From NCBI GenBank assembly GCA_965644295.1, contig CBFFRP010000406.1, positions 1 through 64,000 on the forward strand: 64,000 bases of DNA, given 5' to 3'. Of this stretch, positions 10,963 through 20,241 are shown in pieces; the stretch's first letter is position 1; each line of letters opens with the position of its first letter. The notes under the pieces were generated by a model. It was not told the DNA's origin. It was given only the letters and a program-made list of their open reading frames with translations, and searched no databases. A program made the translations under genes and the position numbers. The DNA comes from Paraphysomonas bandaiensis (taxonomy: Eukaryota > Chrysophyceae).

Positions 10963-13284
10963 ATGAGCATGATAGGTAACTCGTATCGACCCGCTCTGTT
11001 GTTGTGTGTGAGGTGTCTGCAGGCGTCGTCGTGAAGACTATGAATAATGGCGTGTACAATTTTAGTGTTCCTTTTAATATGAATGTTCATGAGCTCAAGA
11101 GCATGGTCAAGGTGTGTGCATGCCTCCTGTCTGGATATAGTCATATCTGTCTGCTACTTCTTTATGAGTATTGTATTTCACTGCTTGTTTAGGAGTCCAC
11201 CTCCATATCTGAAGATCGGCAGCGCCTAATCTATAGAGGTCGTGTTCTTGACGATAGTAATTCTCTTGACGATTACAAGATTGAAGACGGGCAAACGATA
11301 CACATGGTTGCCAAACCTGCAGATTACGAAGAGCTACAGAGTCGGATTGCAAGCCAGGAGACATCTCTTGGTACTAATTTGTCCGAAGAAAGTCTTGAGA
11401 TGCACTCTGTGAGAAATTCTTTACAATCACTTCTCGCCCTCTCATCCCTTGCTGGAGGTGGTCTACCGGCGCAGCTTGCCACCAGACGCCCCCCTGTTGC
11501 GGTACATCCCGAACCTGGTTCCATGGAAATGATTCGGCAGGGGCTTCTCACTATGCACACACTTCTTTCCACACAGGAGGGAGGTTCGAGTGTTGGTAGA
11601 AGGTTCTTCGTAAGTCAGTGGGTTGATGTAAAGGACACTGTGAATCAGTGGCTGGAGGCAACCGTAATGGAAGTGGACGATGAGCAAGAGAGAATATTTG
11701 TCCACTACAATGGGTGGTTAGTTGATGGACGTGTAAGTACGTGTGTATGACCACTTTTCTCATGGTAGGCCCACACGATGGGATGAGTGGCTACCTGCAT
11801 CCTCTCCCCGTGTAGCACCCTTCAGAACGCGAACTACAAACGTTACCATACATAGTAGCTCTCCCGCACCGACCAATACAGTCGCTCATGCCCCCCCTAC
11901 TGGCGCTGACGATCTGCGATTTCTTCTACCGGAGGTCTGCAGAGCAGTGAATATGCTTCAGCCGGCTTTGCAGGAAGCGTCAAGGCTCTGTCGCGAGGTA
12001 TGATGCCTGCTTTGTCTGTACTTGACTTGTCATTTTAAAATGCCACAGAGCACTGCAGGTCGATCAGTGGAAACCCCACTGGGAAGCGGGGAGGAGGAGT
12101 TCGCACGTGGAATGCCATGGGGAGAGGGAGAAGAAACAACAAGCCGGTCTCAGTGGCAAAGGGCGGGGAGAAGTTCACATAGGGGAGATCAGGGACCTGG
12201 ATGCGAAGAGAGACTCAGAGGCGCTGTAGGAGACCTGTGCCCACTACTGGACCGTCTAGGCCGAGCCCTTACAGATACCGCTGCACATATGTACCGTGTC
12301 TCAGGATCTCACAACTCGGAAACTCGTGGAGAAGAGGAGTCACCCCAGGAGCAACTTCAGGAAGAGACTAACAGCACGATGTTGTTAGGAACTACACAAG
12401 GATTAAGACGCAGGTACAGTCGATGCCTTTTTCAGCGCCTAGGTTGAGTTTAATGTTGTGTGCACTTTTGTTGCAGGTCTCCATCACCTCCACCGGAGTC
12501 TCATTACCGTCTCCCTGTCTCCCAGCCAACGAGAGCTGCCCCGGGCTCTCTGCTTGGGGCTGGTAACCATATTGACATTCACATTCACGCCATTCTTACC
12601 CCTCTCAGGTGCTTTTTATCCGTTATTTTCATAGTGGCTGTAGATTAATATAGTTTTTGTTTGTACAGAGCGGGAGCCGGGCAACAGGATGGCTCATCAG
12701 CAACAGAAAGGATTGGCGATTCGACTTCCACTACAGTTGATAGGGCAGAAAGCACACCAGTTGAAATGGCGCATCCTGATTCTCATCCTGCTGAAGCGTT
12801 TGAGGAAGAGAACAGACATAATATGGTTGAAATGAGTGATGCCGATGAGCACGATTCAGTTGCGCGCACGAGTCCCCTGACTGTTTCCAGTGGTACCGGA
12901 CGAGAACCTAGATTGCCTGCGCCGCCGAGATACTCTCCCCCCGATGTGGAAGTTTGTGCCCCGAATCCTACCCCATCTGATAGGAGAACCTGGAGACCAG
13001 AGAGTGCGCGCCCTGTTCCTGCCCCAGCCTCATCTATGCGAGGAACGGGAGCAGTAATGTCGAGTCGAGGCGGTCAGGCACACTTTCGCCAACCAAATTC
13101 TAGGGGTATCTCAGGTGGTAACAGACGGCCAAGGGGCGAAGAATCCAGAAGGCGTAGTTCTGTCAACAGAGAAGACTTCGTTCGACGTCGCCCTCCTTCT
13201 GGTCATGATGTAGTAGCGGAATCAAATATCCCAAGGGAGGAACAGCCGACAGAGCACTCTTTCATACGGCGAGTACGAAGGTGA
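10963..13284 (+). CDS. Ubiquitin-like/Tudor-knot protein, BAG6-like
   Basis: Seven exons: 10963-10975, 11023-11111, 11193-11716, 11769-11997, 12049-12413, 12477-12608 and 12669-13284, phase-consistent, 655 residues. Exons 1-3 encode a ubiquitin-like fold: MSMIGVVVKTMNN.., then ISEDRQRLIYRGRVLDDSNSL and DGQTIHMVAKP. Around residue 190 comes a chromo-barrel/Tudor-knot segment (WLEATVMEVDDEQERIFVHY, NGWPTRWDEWLPA), its core restored by splicing 11717-11768. Later regions include a helical block (LRFLLPEVCRAVNMLQPALQ), a short histidine strand (HIDIHIHAILTP) and a disordered Arg/Ser/Pro-rich tail. The N-terminal UBL, the helical block and the histidine strand recall BAG6/Scythe, a cytosolic chaperone of protein quality control; the Tudor-knot is not part of that protein as I know it. 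UBL and Tudor-knot are confident, the BAG6 relationship moderate. Confidence 0.82.
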
Positions 13285-14060
13285 AATGCTGAAATATAAT
13301 GTTATATGGGTTACATACATTGTTGTGAAGGTGGTCATTGTCTCTTCGCCAGCAGAGTAACTCACCGCAGAGGCATGGACGAGATTTGAATGAAACACAG
13401 GGGTAGATATTCGATGAAAGAGTGAATGACAACTAATTGTATTCATAACACGACATGCCAGTATAAAGTTTTCTTTTTAATGCTACTGGCTGAATCGTGT
13501 AATGCTATTCATGAATACCAGTGTGATGATCGACTCGTTTTGTATCACGATATATGATAATGAAGTAGAAGATGACTTCTGAAATGTAAATAATTATATG
13601 CGAATGACGAATGACAGATATGGTTGAAATATTAAAATGCAATGAGATTTCTACGATGAAGGATAAAGCAGTGTAATAGTGTGAATTATCTGACATTCTA
13701 ATCGCGAAATACAGTTACAATTTTATTGACACATGTGGTTTCAAAAAGTAGTATGCACCGTCTGTATTTGCTTGTCATCAATAAATAATATAACTACAGT
13801 AGTACATTGATTTAATATAATATTGGATAATCATCTTCTAAAGGTCCTCATATCTTCACTTCCACAACAATTTACCATGGGATTAATTTATTGATTGGTT
13901 GAGCGAAGTTCAGCAGATTAATGTAGCACGTTATATAAAAGATCTGATTATTACATGAGAGAACTTGTTGCATTTGTCTAAGTGTAGCACGTTGATATGA
14001 ATGATGAGAAATAATCACAAGTTTAATTGATTGTTGTGGTTACCGCTTAGGTCAACCACA
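13285..14060. other. AT-rich intergenic region
   Basis: No gene recognised. It lies between the UBL gene and the nested LTR elements. A minus-strand 63-codon frame at 13505-13696 is judged chance. Confidence 0.5.
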
Positions 14061-14087
14061 TGTTGATTTCTTGTATGGTACTGAATG

Positions 14088-14394
14088 TATTAATTTACGC
14101 TTTTAGTTAGTGCAATATTGACTGATTGATATTATAGGAGATATAGTAAGTTTATGATGTTGTAGCCCTGTGAGTTAGGAACCACGTCATTCACCAACAT
14201 CAACATTCTGTTCTACAAATCATATCTTTAACAGCTACTATATTTTCAGTTTCTTTGTATACTTGTAATAGCTACTCCTATACTGTAGTCATGTATATTC
14301 TGTATTTCATTGCTACATAGAATACAGGATAACTACTAGCGATTGACTTTACCAAACTTCAAGTACGCACGTAGGAGTTGGTTGTAGTTCAATA
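14088..14394 (-). repeat. 3' LTR of the Copia element
   Basis: 307 bp, identical to 18960-19266. Starts TATTAATTTACGC and ends GTTCAATA on the plus strand. Confidence 0.97.
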
Positions 14395-14442
14395 CTCCCA
14401 CTCAATGAACATATCAGAATATACTGTGATGAGCAAGTCTAC

Positions 14443-17400
14443 TTAGTGCGATACCATAGTGTGCACATGCTGATAGTGCAGCTTCTCGGACAAGGCTTTA
14501 GTCATCACGTCTGCTGTCATCTCTGCCGTTGGCACATGATTCAGCCTGACGATACAGCCTCCCACTTGCTCTCGAATCCAATGATACTTGATCCGAATAT
14601 GCTTGGAACGTTTATGATTTACCGGGTTCTGAGCTAGATCAATCGCACTCTTGCTGTCCATATTCAAGATTGTTGGAGACGCATTCTTACTGAGCTCAAA
14701 TCCACGAATTCCGAGCTCTGTCATCACCCCTCGTATCCATACAATCTCCTGAATTGCAGCATATGCAGCCATATATTCAGCTTCCATAGTCGACGTAGCC
14801 ACTGTTGGCTGCAGTCTGGACTGCCATGCAATTGGAGCACCCCACAGATATACGATATACCCTGTAGTGGATCTGCATGTATCCAGATCTCCGGCCCAAT
14901 CTGCATCAGAGTACACACATAGAGGGTCTTCATCTGTGAAATTAGGAAATATGATACCTTGATCAACTGTATTTTCTAAATACAATAAAGTATGCAGAGC
15001 AGCTTGACATGCAGCGTACGTGGGTCTTGTGGTGAACCGGGAGAGAAGATTTACTGTATATGCCATGTCTGGTCTAGTATGCACTGCCAAATACATTAAG
15101 GCACCAATAACAGATTGATAGGGAAATGCATCAACGTATTCTCTCTGTTTTCGAGTTTCTTCCTCTTTTGCATCCTTGGACAACTTTAGGCCAGGTGGTA
15201 GAGGTGTGGTTGCCTTGCACCGTCTCTTCTTTTCTGACAACAAGTGATTGAATCTGGCCACAACATCTTTAGCATATGCAGACTGATGTAACTTAATCTG
15301 GCCATTATGACGCTCAATGGTAAGACCTAAATAATGCTTAAGGTCCCCCATATCTTGCATGGCATATTGAGTCTTAAAGGCGCTGATGACTTCTTCAATA
15401 TGACGGCTGTCAGAGCTGAGCACAATGATATCATCTACATACACAAGTATCATATGTAGGTTATCATCAGTACCCTTGAGTACAAATAAACATGGGTCAA
15501 GAACACATTGTTTATACCCCATCGCCTTTATACTGTCCTTCAGCATTGAATGCCAATTTCGAGGCGCTTGTTTTAGGCCATACAAACTCTTCAGAATCTT
15601 CAAACAACAGCCTTGTGGAATATCTATTCCTGCAGGTGGAGACATAAACACGTCTTCGTCCAGATCTGCATACGGAAATGCCGTTTCTACATCGAGTTGA
15701 CGGAGTTGCAGATTGTATCGCAGAGCCAGTGCTAGTGCTAGCCTAAATGATACACCTTTAGCTACTGGGGAGAATGTCTCATTATAGTCGACTCCTTGTT
15801 CTTGAGTAAACCCTTTCGCCACAAGTCGAACTTTGAACTTCTTAATTTTTCCAAGATGGTCGCGCTTTACTTTAAAGACCAATTTAGATTTTATGATTTT
15901 TCGGTGTTTCGGCCTTCGGACAATCTTCCAGCATGTCCTTCGTTCAAGCTTGTGCACCTCCTTCCTGGTAGCTTCAATCCAGTATGTTCTCTGTGGAGTC
16001 TTCTTTGCTTCTGCCAGCGTCTGTGGCTCTTTAATTGTGCTGTTGGAGGAATCAAGAAACAATGAGACATCGCCGAGGACACCAACGTTAACAATGTGCC
16101 GTTTTTTTCGAGGTCGTTTTTCAGTTCTGGGATTTCGATCTGCCCCACCTGTTGAAGATGCGCCCCGATTTGAGCGGTCAGGAGTCCTCTGTTCATTGTC
16201 ACTGTCATTACAAGTCTGATCCAACTCATTTCGCAAACTATTAAACTTGTCGGTCTGACACTTTGTAGAGTGAGTCATCTTTACTACATCTTTGATATGA
16301 ATTGGAGTTTGCTCCTCGGTAGTATTTCCTTTCATATCTAATCTCCTATATGCAACAATGACTCCTCTTCTCTCTATCACTCTGGTGGTAACATAACACA
16401 GGTGTCCATCAAGATGTCTGAGGCCCACCAGGTACTGATAGTCATTTACACTCTCTGCTGTTTCTGAGGTGTCGATTTGTAGATTATCTATTTCGTCGAA
16501 ATACTCCTGTGAACGCTCTGGAATTGACTCATCAAACTGTGCATTGACTGCAACAATAATAGCATTCAGGTCTGGAATATATATTTGGTGTCCAACAGGT
16601 TGTTGACATTGTCCCATATAGTATCCAGGTTTTCCCTTTTCTTTCCACTCTTTGCGGCGCTGCTCCTTCGGCACAATAGCCCATGCCTTGCAGCCCCAGA
16701 TCTTCAAGTCACTCACATCTGGTGCGGTTCCAGTAATATACTCAAAAGGTGAGATGTATCCTTTCGTTGTCTTCGTAGGTAACCTGTTGATCAGATATAC
16801 AGCATGCAAGACTGCTTTGAACCAAAATACTGATGGCATGCCACTATCGAGCAATATAGCAAGGGCCATCTCCTTCACTGTACGATTAGTGCGTTCCGAT
16901 AGCGAATTCATTTCGGGTGTGTCACGTGGAGTCCAAGTAACCTGTACAGTCCTTGTGCTGGTGGTTTCACGTAAGTACTGCCTGACATGTTGCCCTACTA
17001 GTTCTCCTGCGCCATCTGCATGATATCGTCGTAGTTGCAATCCTTCTTTGACAAGTTGGGTCTCTACCATGTCCTTCATACACTTTAACACTTCACTCCC
17101 AGTCTTGTTTTTCAACCCATAAGCCCATACATGTTTTGCATCACTGTGCTTGAATAGTAACACATGTTTGTAGCCTTCCATCGATGGCGTGTTTAGGACT
17201 TCCATCGTATCTGCACTGAGCACCCCTCTCTCCTTTGGGTTGTTGTCTAAGTTCATCAACTGGCGTGGAGTCCTGAAGTTCTTTCTCGTGAGTTTCGATC
17301 GCATGCAGGTATTACATTTGCATATCGTTTTTTTGTGTTTTTTTCTGAAATATTTCTTGTCCAGATTTATTCCATCAACTAGGCCTCGGCGGTCGGACTC

Positions 17401-18960
17401 AGTCAGTTTATCATAGTTGACATGGCCAAGTCTTTTGTGCCATAGAATTCGCTGGTCATCAAACCCCTGCTCCTCAAGTGCTGCTGAGGATTCTTCTCCA
17501 AGCTGAAGTAAGTCTTCGAGTCGAACTGGATATAATCCATTAACACTTCTCTGTCTAATGAGTGTCTTGTTCGTAGTCTTATTTCGAATGACGACTTCAT
17601 CATTATCGAACGTCACAACACAACCCCTATCTGTGATGCTCTTCATATCTACGAGGTTCTTACTTGCTTCAGGTGCGTAGTACACCTTTTTAAAGCTTCC
17701 TACATCGCCAACACTGTGTATTGACAGTTTACCTTTGTTCGCTGTGGACATCTGCCTATCAGCGCGCTGAAGGTTGGTCATGTGGTTTTTGGAGGTAAGG
17801 ATCATCTTGTTGCACCCGCTGTCTAAATAAATAACATCTGACATGCTCTGTGCTAGATTCACCTCTTCTTCCACACATATCATCGATTCGTATCCCGCTT
17901 CATCTTCTGAATCATGTACAGACACTCGCGGTTTCTTCTTGTTCTTGTAGGGTGCCGTTTCCCTTCTAGAGTCTCGCCCCCGTTTAGAACTGACCACTGC
18001 AGCTTTAGCAGTCTTCAAGTGGAAGCAGTCTTTAGTCTGATGGCCTGGGATGTCACATATCTCACACACAGGTAGCTTTGTTTTGTTATCACCCCTGTTT
18101 CTGTGATCTCTATCTTTTCTCTGTGATCTTGTCCCCTTCATCCTCTTTATGACATGCTCTGGAGTCTTGCACTCCCTAGCAAAGTGGCCAAGTTTCTTGC
18201 ACTTATTGCATCTGCCCTTTCTCTTGTGCTCTTTCCATTTACTGTCATCCACTGCTTGATTGACACTGTCTTCCCCTGAATTTTGCAACGCATGCTTGCC
18301 GAATGATGTGTTTTCATACCCTTTGATTAGGCTGCTTGCTCTTGCGTATGTCACATCGTTTGCTGTATACAGGCTGTGTGCTAGTTGGGAATATCTCTTG
18401 TCTGTGAGACCTTCCTTTAGTCGAGTGAGCTTGTCGTCTTCCGTGACTTCACGACCTAGATTCTCGAGAATCTTGGCCTGGGCTTCAACGCTGTCGACGA
18501 ACTCTGCTCCTGACTGACTTGAGGTAATCTTCATTGAATTGAACTTTGTGACCTCTGCCTGTACTGTATTCTTTTCAACATTGAGAAATCTCTCTTCCAG
18601 TGCCTGTAGTAACCCTTTTGCTGTACTTCCTTCGTAGAGAGCCGCTGTTGTGCCTGCTTTTGGGTGAGCATTGCACACTTCCATCAGGAAGGAGTACGCG
18701 GTCTCGTTCCGGGTGTTCCAGAGTTTCTTCGCTTTGCGTAGTCGCTTCTTCTGTGCATCAGTCATATGAGCTCCCGCTGGGACTGTAGAGTCTAGATCAT
18801 GAATGTGCCTTGGTTTATCCTTTGAGAGGACAAGATGAGCTCGATTGTGTCTCATGAGGAATGAGGTGAAGAACTTCTTGAATTTCTTGAAGTTCAGTTC
18901 CTCGAAGGGAGGTACCTTTGAGCCTGAGGCGACATTCGTGAAATTTCCATCCGCTGCCAT
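14443..18960 (-). CDS. Copia Gag-Pol polyprotein
   Basis: A single 1505-residue frame for an LTR retrotransposon polyprotein that copies its RNA and inserts the DNA. Order: Gag (from FEELNFKKFKKFFTSFLMRH) with two CCHC knuckles (CNKCKKLGHFAREC and CEICDIPGHQTKDC); aspartic protease (YLDSGCN, about residue 380); integrase with an HHCC zinc module (HKRLGH..CNTC) and catalytic core (SADTME, HADGAGE, SLSERTNR); reverse transcriptase with LDVETAF and YVDDIIV; RNase H (VYSDADWAG, STMEAEYMA, near the C-terminus). Order protease-integrase-RT-RNase H is diagnostic of Copia. The ATG lies at 18958-18960, its A being the last base of the 5' LTR. The next Met (residue 36) would cut into Gag, so the long start is preferred. 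Confidence 0.97.
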   Translation of the reverse strand: MAADGNFTNVASGSKVPPFEELNFKKFKKFFTSFLMRHNRAHLVLSKDKPRHIHDLDSTVPAGAHMTDAQKKRLRKAKKLWNTRNETAYSFLMEVCNAHPKAGTTAALYEGSTAKGLLQALEERFLNVEKNTVQAEVTKFNSMKITSSQSGAEFVDSVEAQAKILENLGREVTEDDKLTRLKEGLTDKRYSQLAHSLYTANDVTYARASSLIKGYENTSFGKHALQNSGEDSVNQAVDDSKWKEHKRKGRCNKCKKLGHFARECKTPEHVIKRMKGTRSQRKDRDHRNRGDNKTKLPVCEICDIPGHQTKDCFHLKTAKAAVVSSKRGRDSRRETAPYKNKKKPRVSVHDSEDEAGYESMICVEEEVNLAQSMSDVIYLDSGCNKMILTSKNHMTNLQRADRQMSTANKGKLSIHSVGDVGSFKKVYYAPEASKNLVDMKSITDRGCVVTFDNDEVVIRNKTTNKTLIRQRSVNGLYPVRLEDLLQLGEESSAALEEQGFDDQRILWHKRLGHVNYDKLTESDRRGLVDGINLDKKYFRKKHKKTICKCNTCMRSKLTRKNFRTPRQLMNLDNNPKERGVLSADTMEVLNTPSMEGYKHVLLFKHSDAKHVWAYGLKNKTGSEVLKCMKDMVETQLVKEGLQLRRYHADGAGELVGQHVRQYLRETTSTRTVQVTWTPRDTPEMNSLSERTNRTVKEMALAILLDSGMPSVFWFKAVLHAVYLINRLPTKTTKGYISPFEYITGTAPDVSDLKIWGCKAWAIVPKEQRRKEWKEKGKPGYYMGQCQQPVGHQIYIPDLNAIIVAVNAQFDESIPERSQEYFDEIDNLQIDTSETAESVNDYQYLVGLRHLDGHLCYVTTRVIERRGVIVAYRRLDMKGNTTEEQTPIHIKDVVKMTHSTKCQTDKFNSLRNELDQTCNDSDNEQRTPDRSNRGASSTGGADRNPRTEKRPRKKRHIVNVGVLGDVSLFLDSSNSTIKEPQTLAEAKKTPQRTYWIEATRKEVHKLERRTCWKIVRRPKHRKIIKSKLVFKVKRDHLGKIKKFKVRLVAKGFTQEQGVDYNETFSPVAKGVSFRLALALALRYNLQLRQLDVETAFPYADLDEDVFMSPPAGIDIPQGCCLKILKSLYGLKQAPRNWHSMLKDSIKAMGYKQCVLDPCLFVLKGTDDNLHMILVYVDDIIVLSSDSRHIEEVISAFKTQYAMQDMGDLKHYLGLTIERHNGQIKLHQSAYAKDVVARFNHLLSEKKRRCKATTPLPPGLKLSKDAKEEETRKQREYVDAFPYQSVIGALMYLAVHTRPDMAYTVNLLSRFTTRPTYAACQAALHTLLYLENTVDQGIIFPNFTDEDPLCVYSDADWAGDLDTCRSTTGYIVYLWGAPIAWQSRLQPTVATSTMEAEYMAAYAAIQEIVWIRGVMTELGIRGFELSKNASPTILNMDSKSAIDLAQNPVNHKRSKHIRIKYHWIREQVGGCIVRLNHVPTAEMTADVMTKALSEKLHYQHVHTMVSH

Positions 18961-19266
18961 ATTAATTTACGCTTTTAGTTAGTGCAATATTGACTGATTG
19001 ATATTATAGGAGATATAGTAAGTTTATGATGTTGTAGCCCTGTGAGTTAGGAACCACGTCATTCACCAACATCAACATTCTGTTCTACAAATCATATCTT
19101 TAACAGCTACTATATTTTCAGTTTCTTTGTATACTTGTAATAGCTACTCCTATACTGTAGTCATGTATATTCTGTATTTCATTGCTACATAGAATACAGG
19201 ATAACTACTAGCGATTGACTTTACCAAACTTCAAGTACGCACGTAGGAGTTGGTTGTAGTTCAATA
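18960..19266 (-). repeat. 5' LTR of the Copia element
   Basis: 307 bp, identical to 14088-14394. It must carry the promoter of the element. On the minus strand its 3' end is TTAATA, directly followed by the primer-binding site. Confidence 0.97.
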
Positions 19267-19690
19267 GAATGACAGGCCGGGGTGATATGTGATACTACTA
19301 CCCTCAACAAAGTCGCACCTTTTCGTGGTGTTCTGGGGGATAAATACTGGAGATAAATCTCCGGGAAACTAACGTGAGCCGCATATATAGTCAGCAGTCA
19401 GCAGAGATCATCCGGGCTAGAGTTCACCTTAAAAAGACAGCAGAGAGGGAAAGTGGTTGCACCTTAATGCTTGTGGTGACGCAGCACAAGCAGCTTTTGT
19501 TGCGCAAAATAGTAGAATATGAGATTTAAGCACTAGTTAATTATCGTATTTTGCTACAGTAGTTCTGACTCTTACACGCCTATTGCTAATAATATGACAT
19601 TCACTACTATTGAAGTAAAAACGATAGTGTTGGACTTATATTACGCATATCAAGTACTCACTAATAGTACTAATTGTGTCGGCTACAAAA

Positions 19691-20241
19691 ATCAATGAAA
19701 GGGCAAATACTTTTGCAGCCTAAAACGATTATAGTTGTCATGTATGTTGTATGTCAATCATACTTGAAAATCAATTTTAATTAAAAGATGTAAACCAATT
19801 TTATACAGTGCTAGCTACCACATTTCGTAGACGTGATATTTGTGGTCATAGCACACTCTATCATCATCGACTTATAGTAGGTATAACTGATGAATATAGT
19901 TACAAAGGAAGTAAATTCAGTTACTGATGTGTGATTAGTGACTGGTGAACATAGATAATTAGATGTTTCTGAGAACAGACGTTACATGAATATGTTGTGA
20001 AGTGTTGAGATTAATAATTATAATTCTTTCTCTTGAACGAAGTACGTTTTGTGTAACAAAACAAGTTTAAGGTTTACGTGTAGAGTTAGCTTCAGTATAG
20101 TGTCCAATTATAATATCGTATATGGTGTGCAGGTTGACTGCATACATTCCCCGCAGTAAAAACTATTACTATACTTCTAGTGACGTATGACGTATAATTT
20201 TTACGGTTATCGATATCCACAAAAGGTAGAATTTACTTCAG
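19691..20241. other. AT-rich intergenic stretch
   Basis: No coding frame or structured RNA recognised between the old LTR and the 3' end of the glycosyltransferase gene. Confidence 0.5.

Larger units (their letters stand above)
14083..19271 (-). mobile_element. Intact Ty1/Copia retrotransposon with target-site duplication
   Basis: Left LTR 14088-14394 and right LTR 18960-19266 are each 307 bp and, base by base, I find them identical. The element is flanked by a perfect 5-bp duplication GAATG (14083-14087 and 19267-19271). On the coding (minus) strand the LTR starts TATTGAAC and ends TTAATA, instead of the usual TG..CA. A polypurine tract (ATTGAGTGGGAG, 14395-14406) abuts the 3' LTR. A primer-binding site beginning TGGCAGCGGATGG follows the 5' LTR directly at 18959. 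One uninterrupted gag-pol frame fills the interior. Identical LTRs and an intact frame mean a recent insertion. Confidence 0.97.
14061..19690 (-). mobile_element. Older LTR fragment interrupted by the Copia element
   Basis: On the reverse strand, 19690 down to 19267 joins to 14087 down to 14061. The joined sequence ends in ATCAACA and contains the CACGAAAAGGTGCGA..TTGTTGAGGG block shared with 60-449 and 29247-29752, and also GGCGTGTAAGAGTCAGAAC and AAGGTGCAACCAC blocks shared with 29247-29752. The Copia element with its GAATG duplication sits inside it. The 5' end (near 19690) is uncertain. Confidence 0.5.

Noticed and set aside
15425-18788. Several 60-130-codon plus-strand frames inside the Copia element
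   Set aside because: Shadows of the gag-pol frame on the opposite strand.
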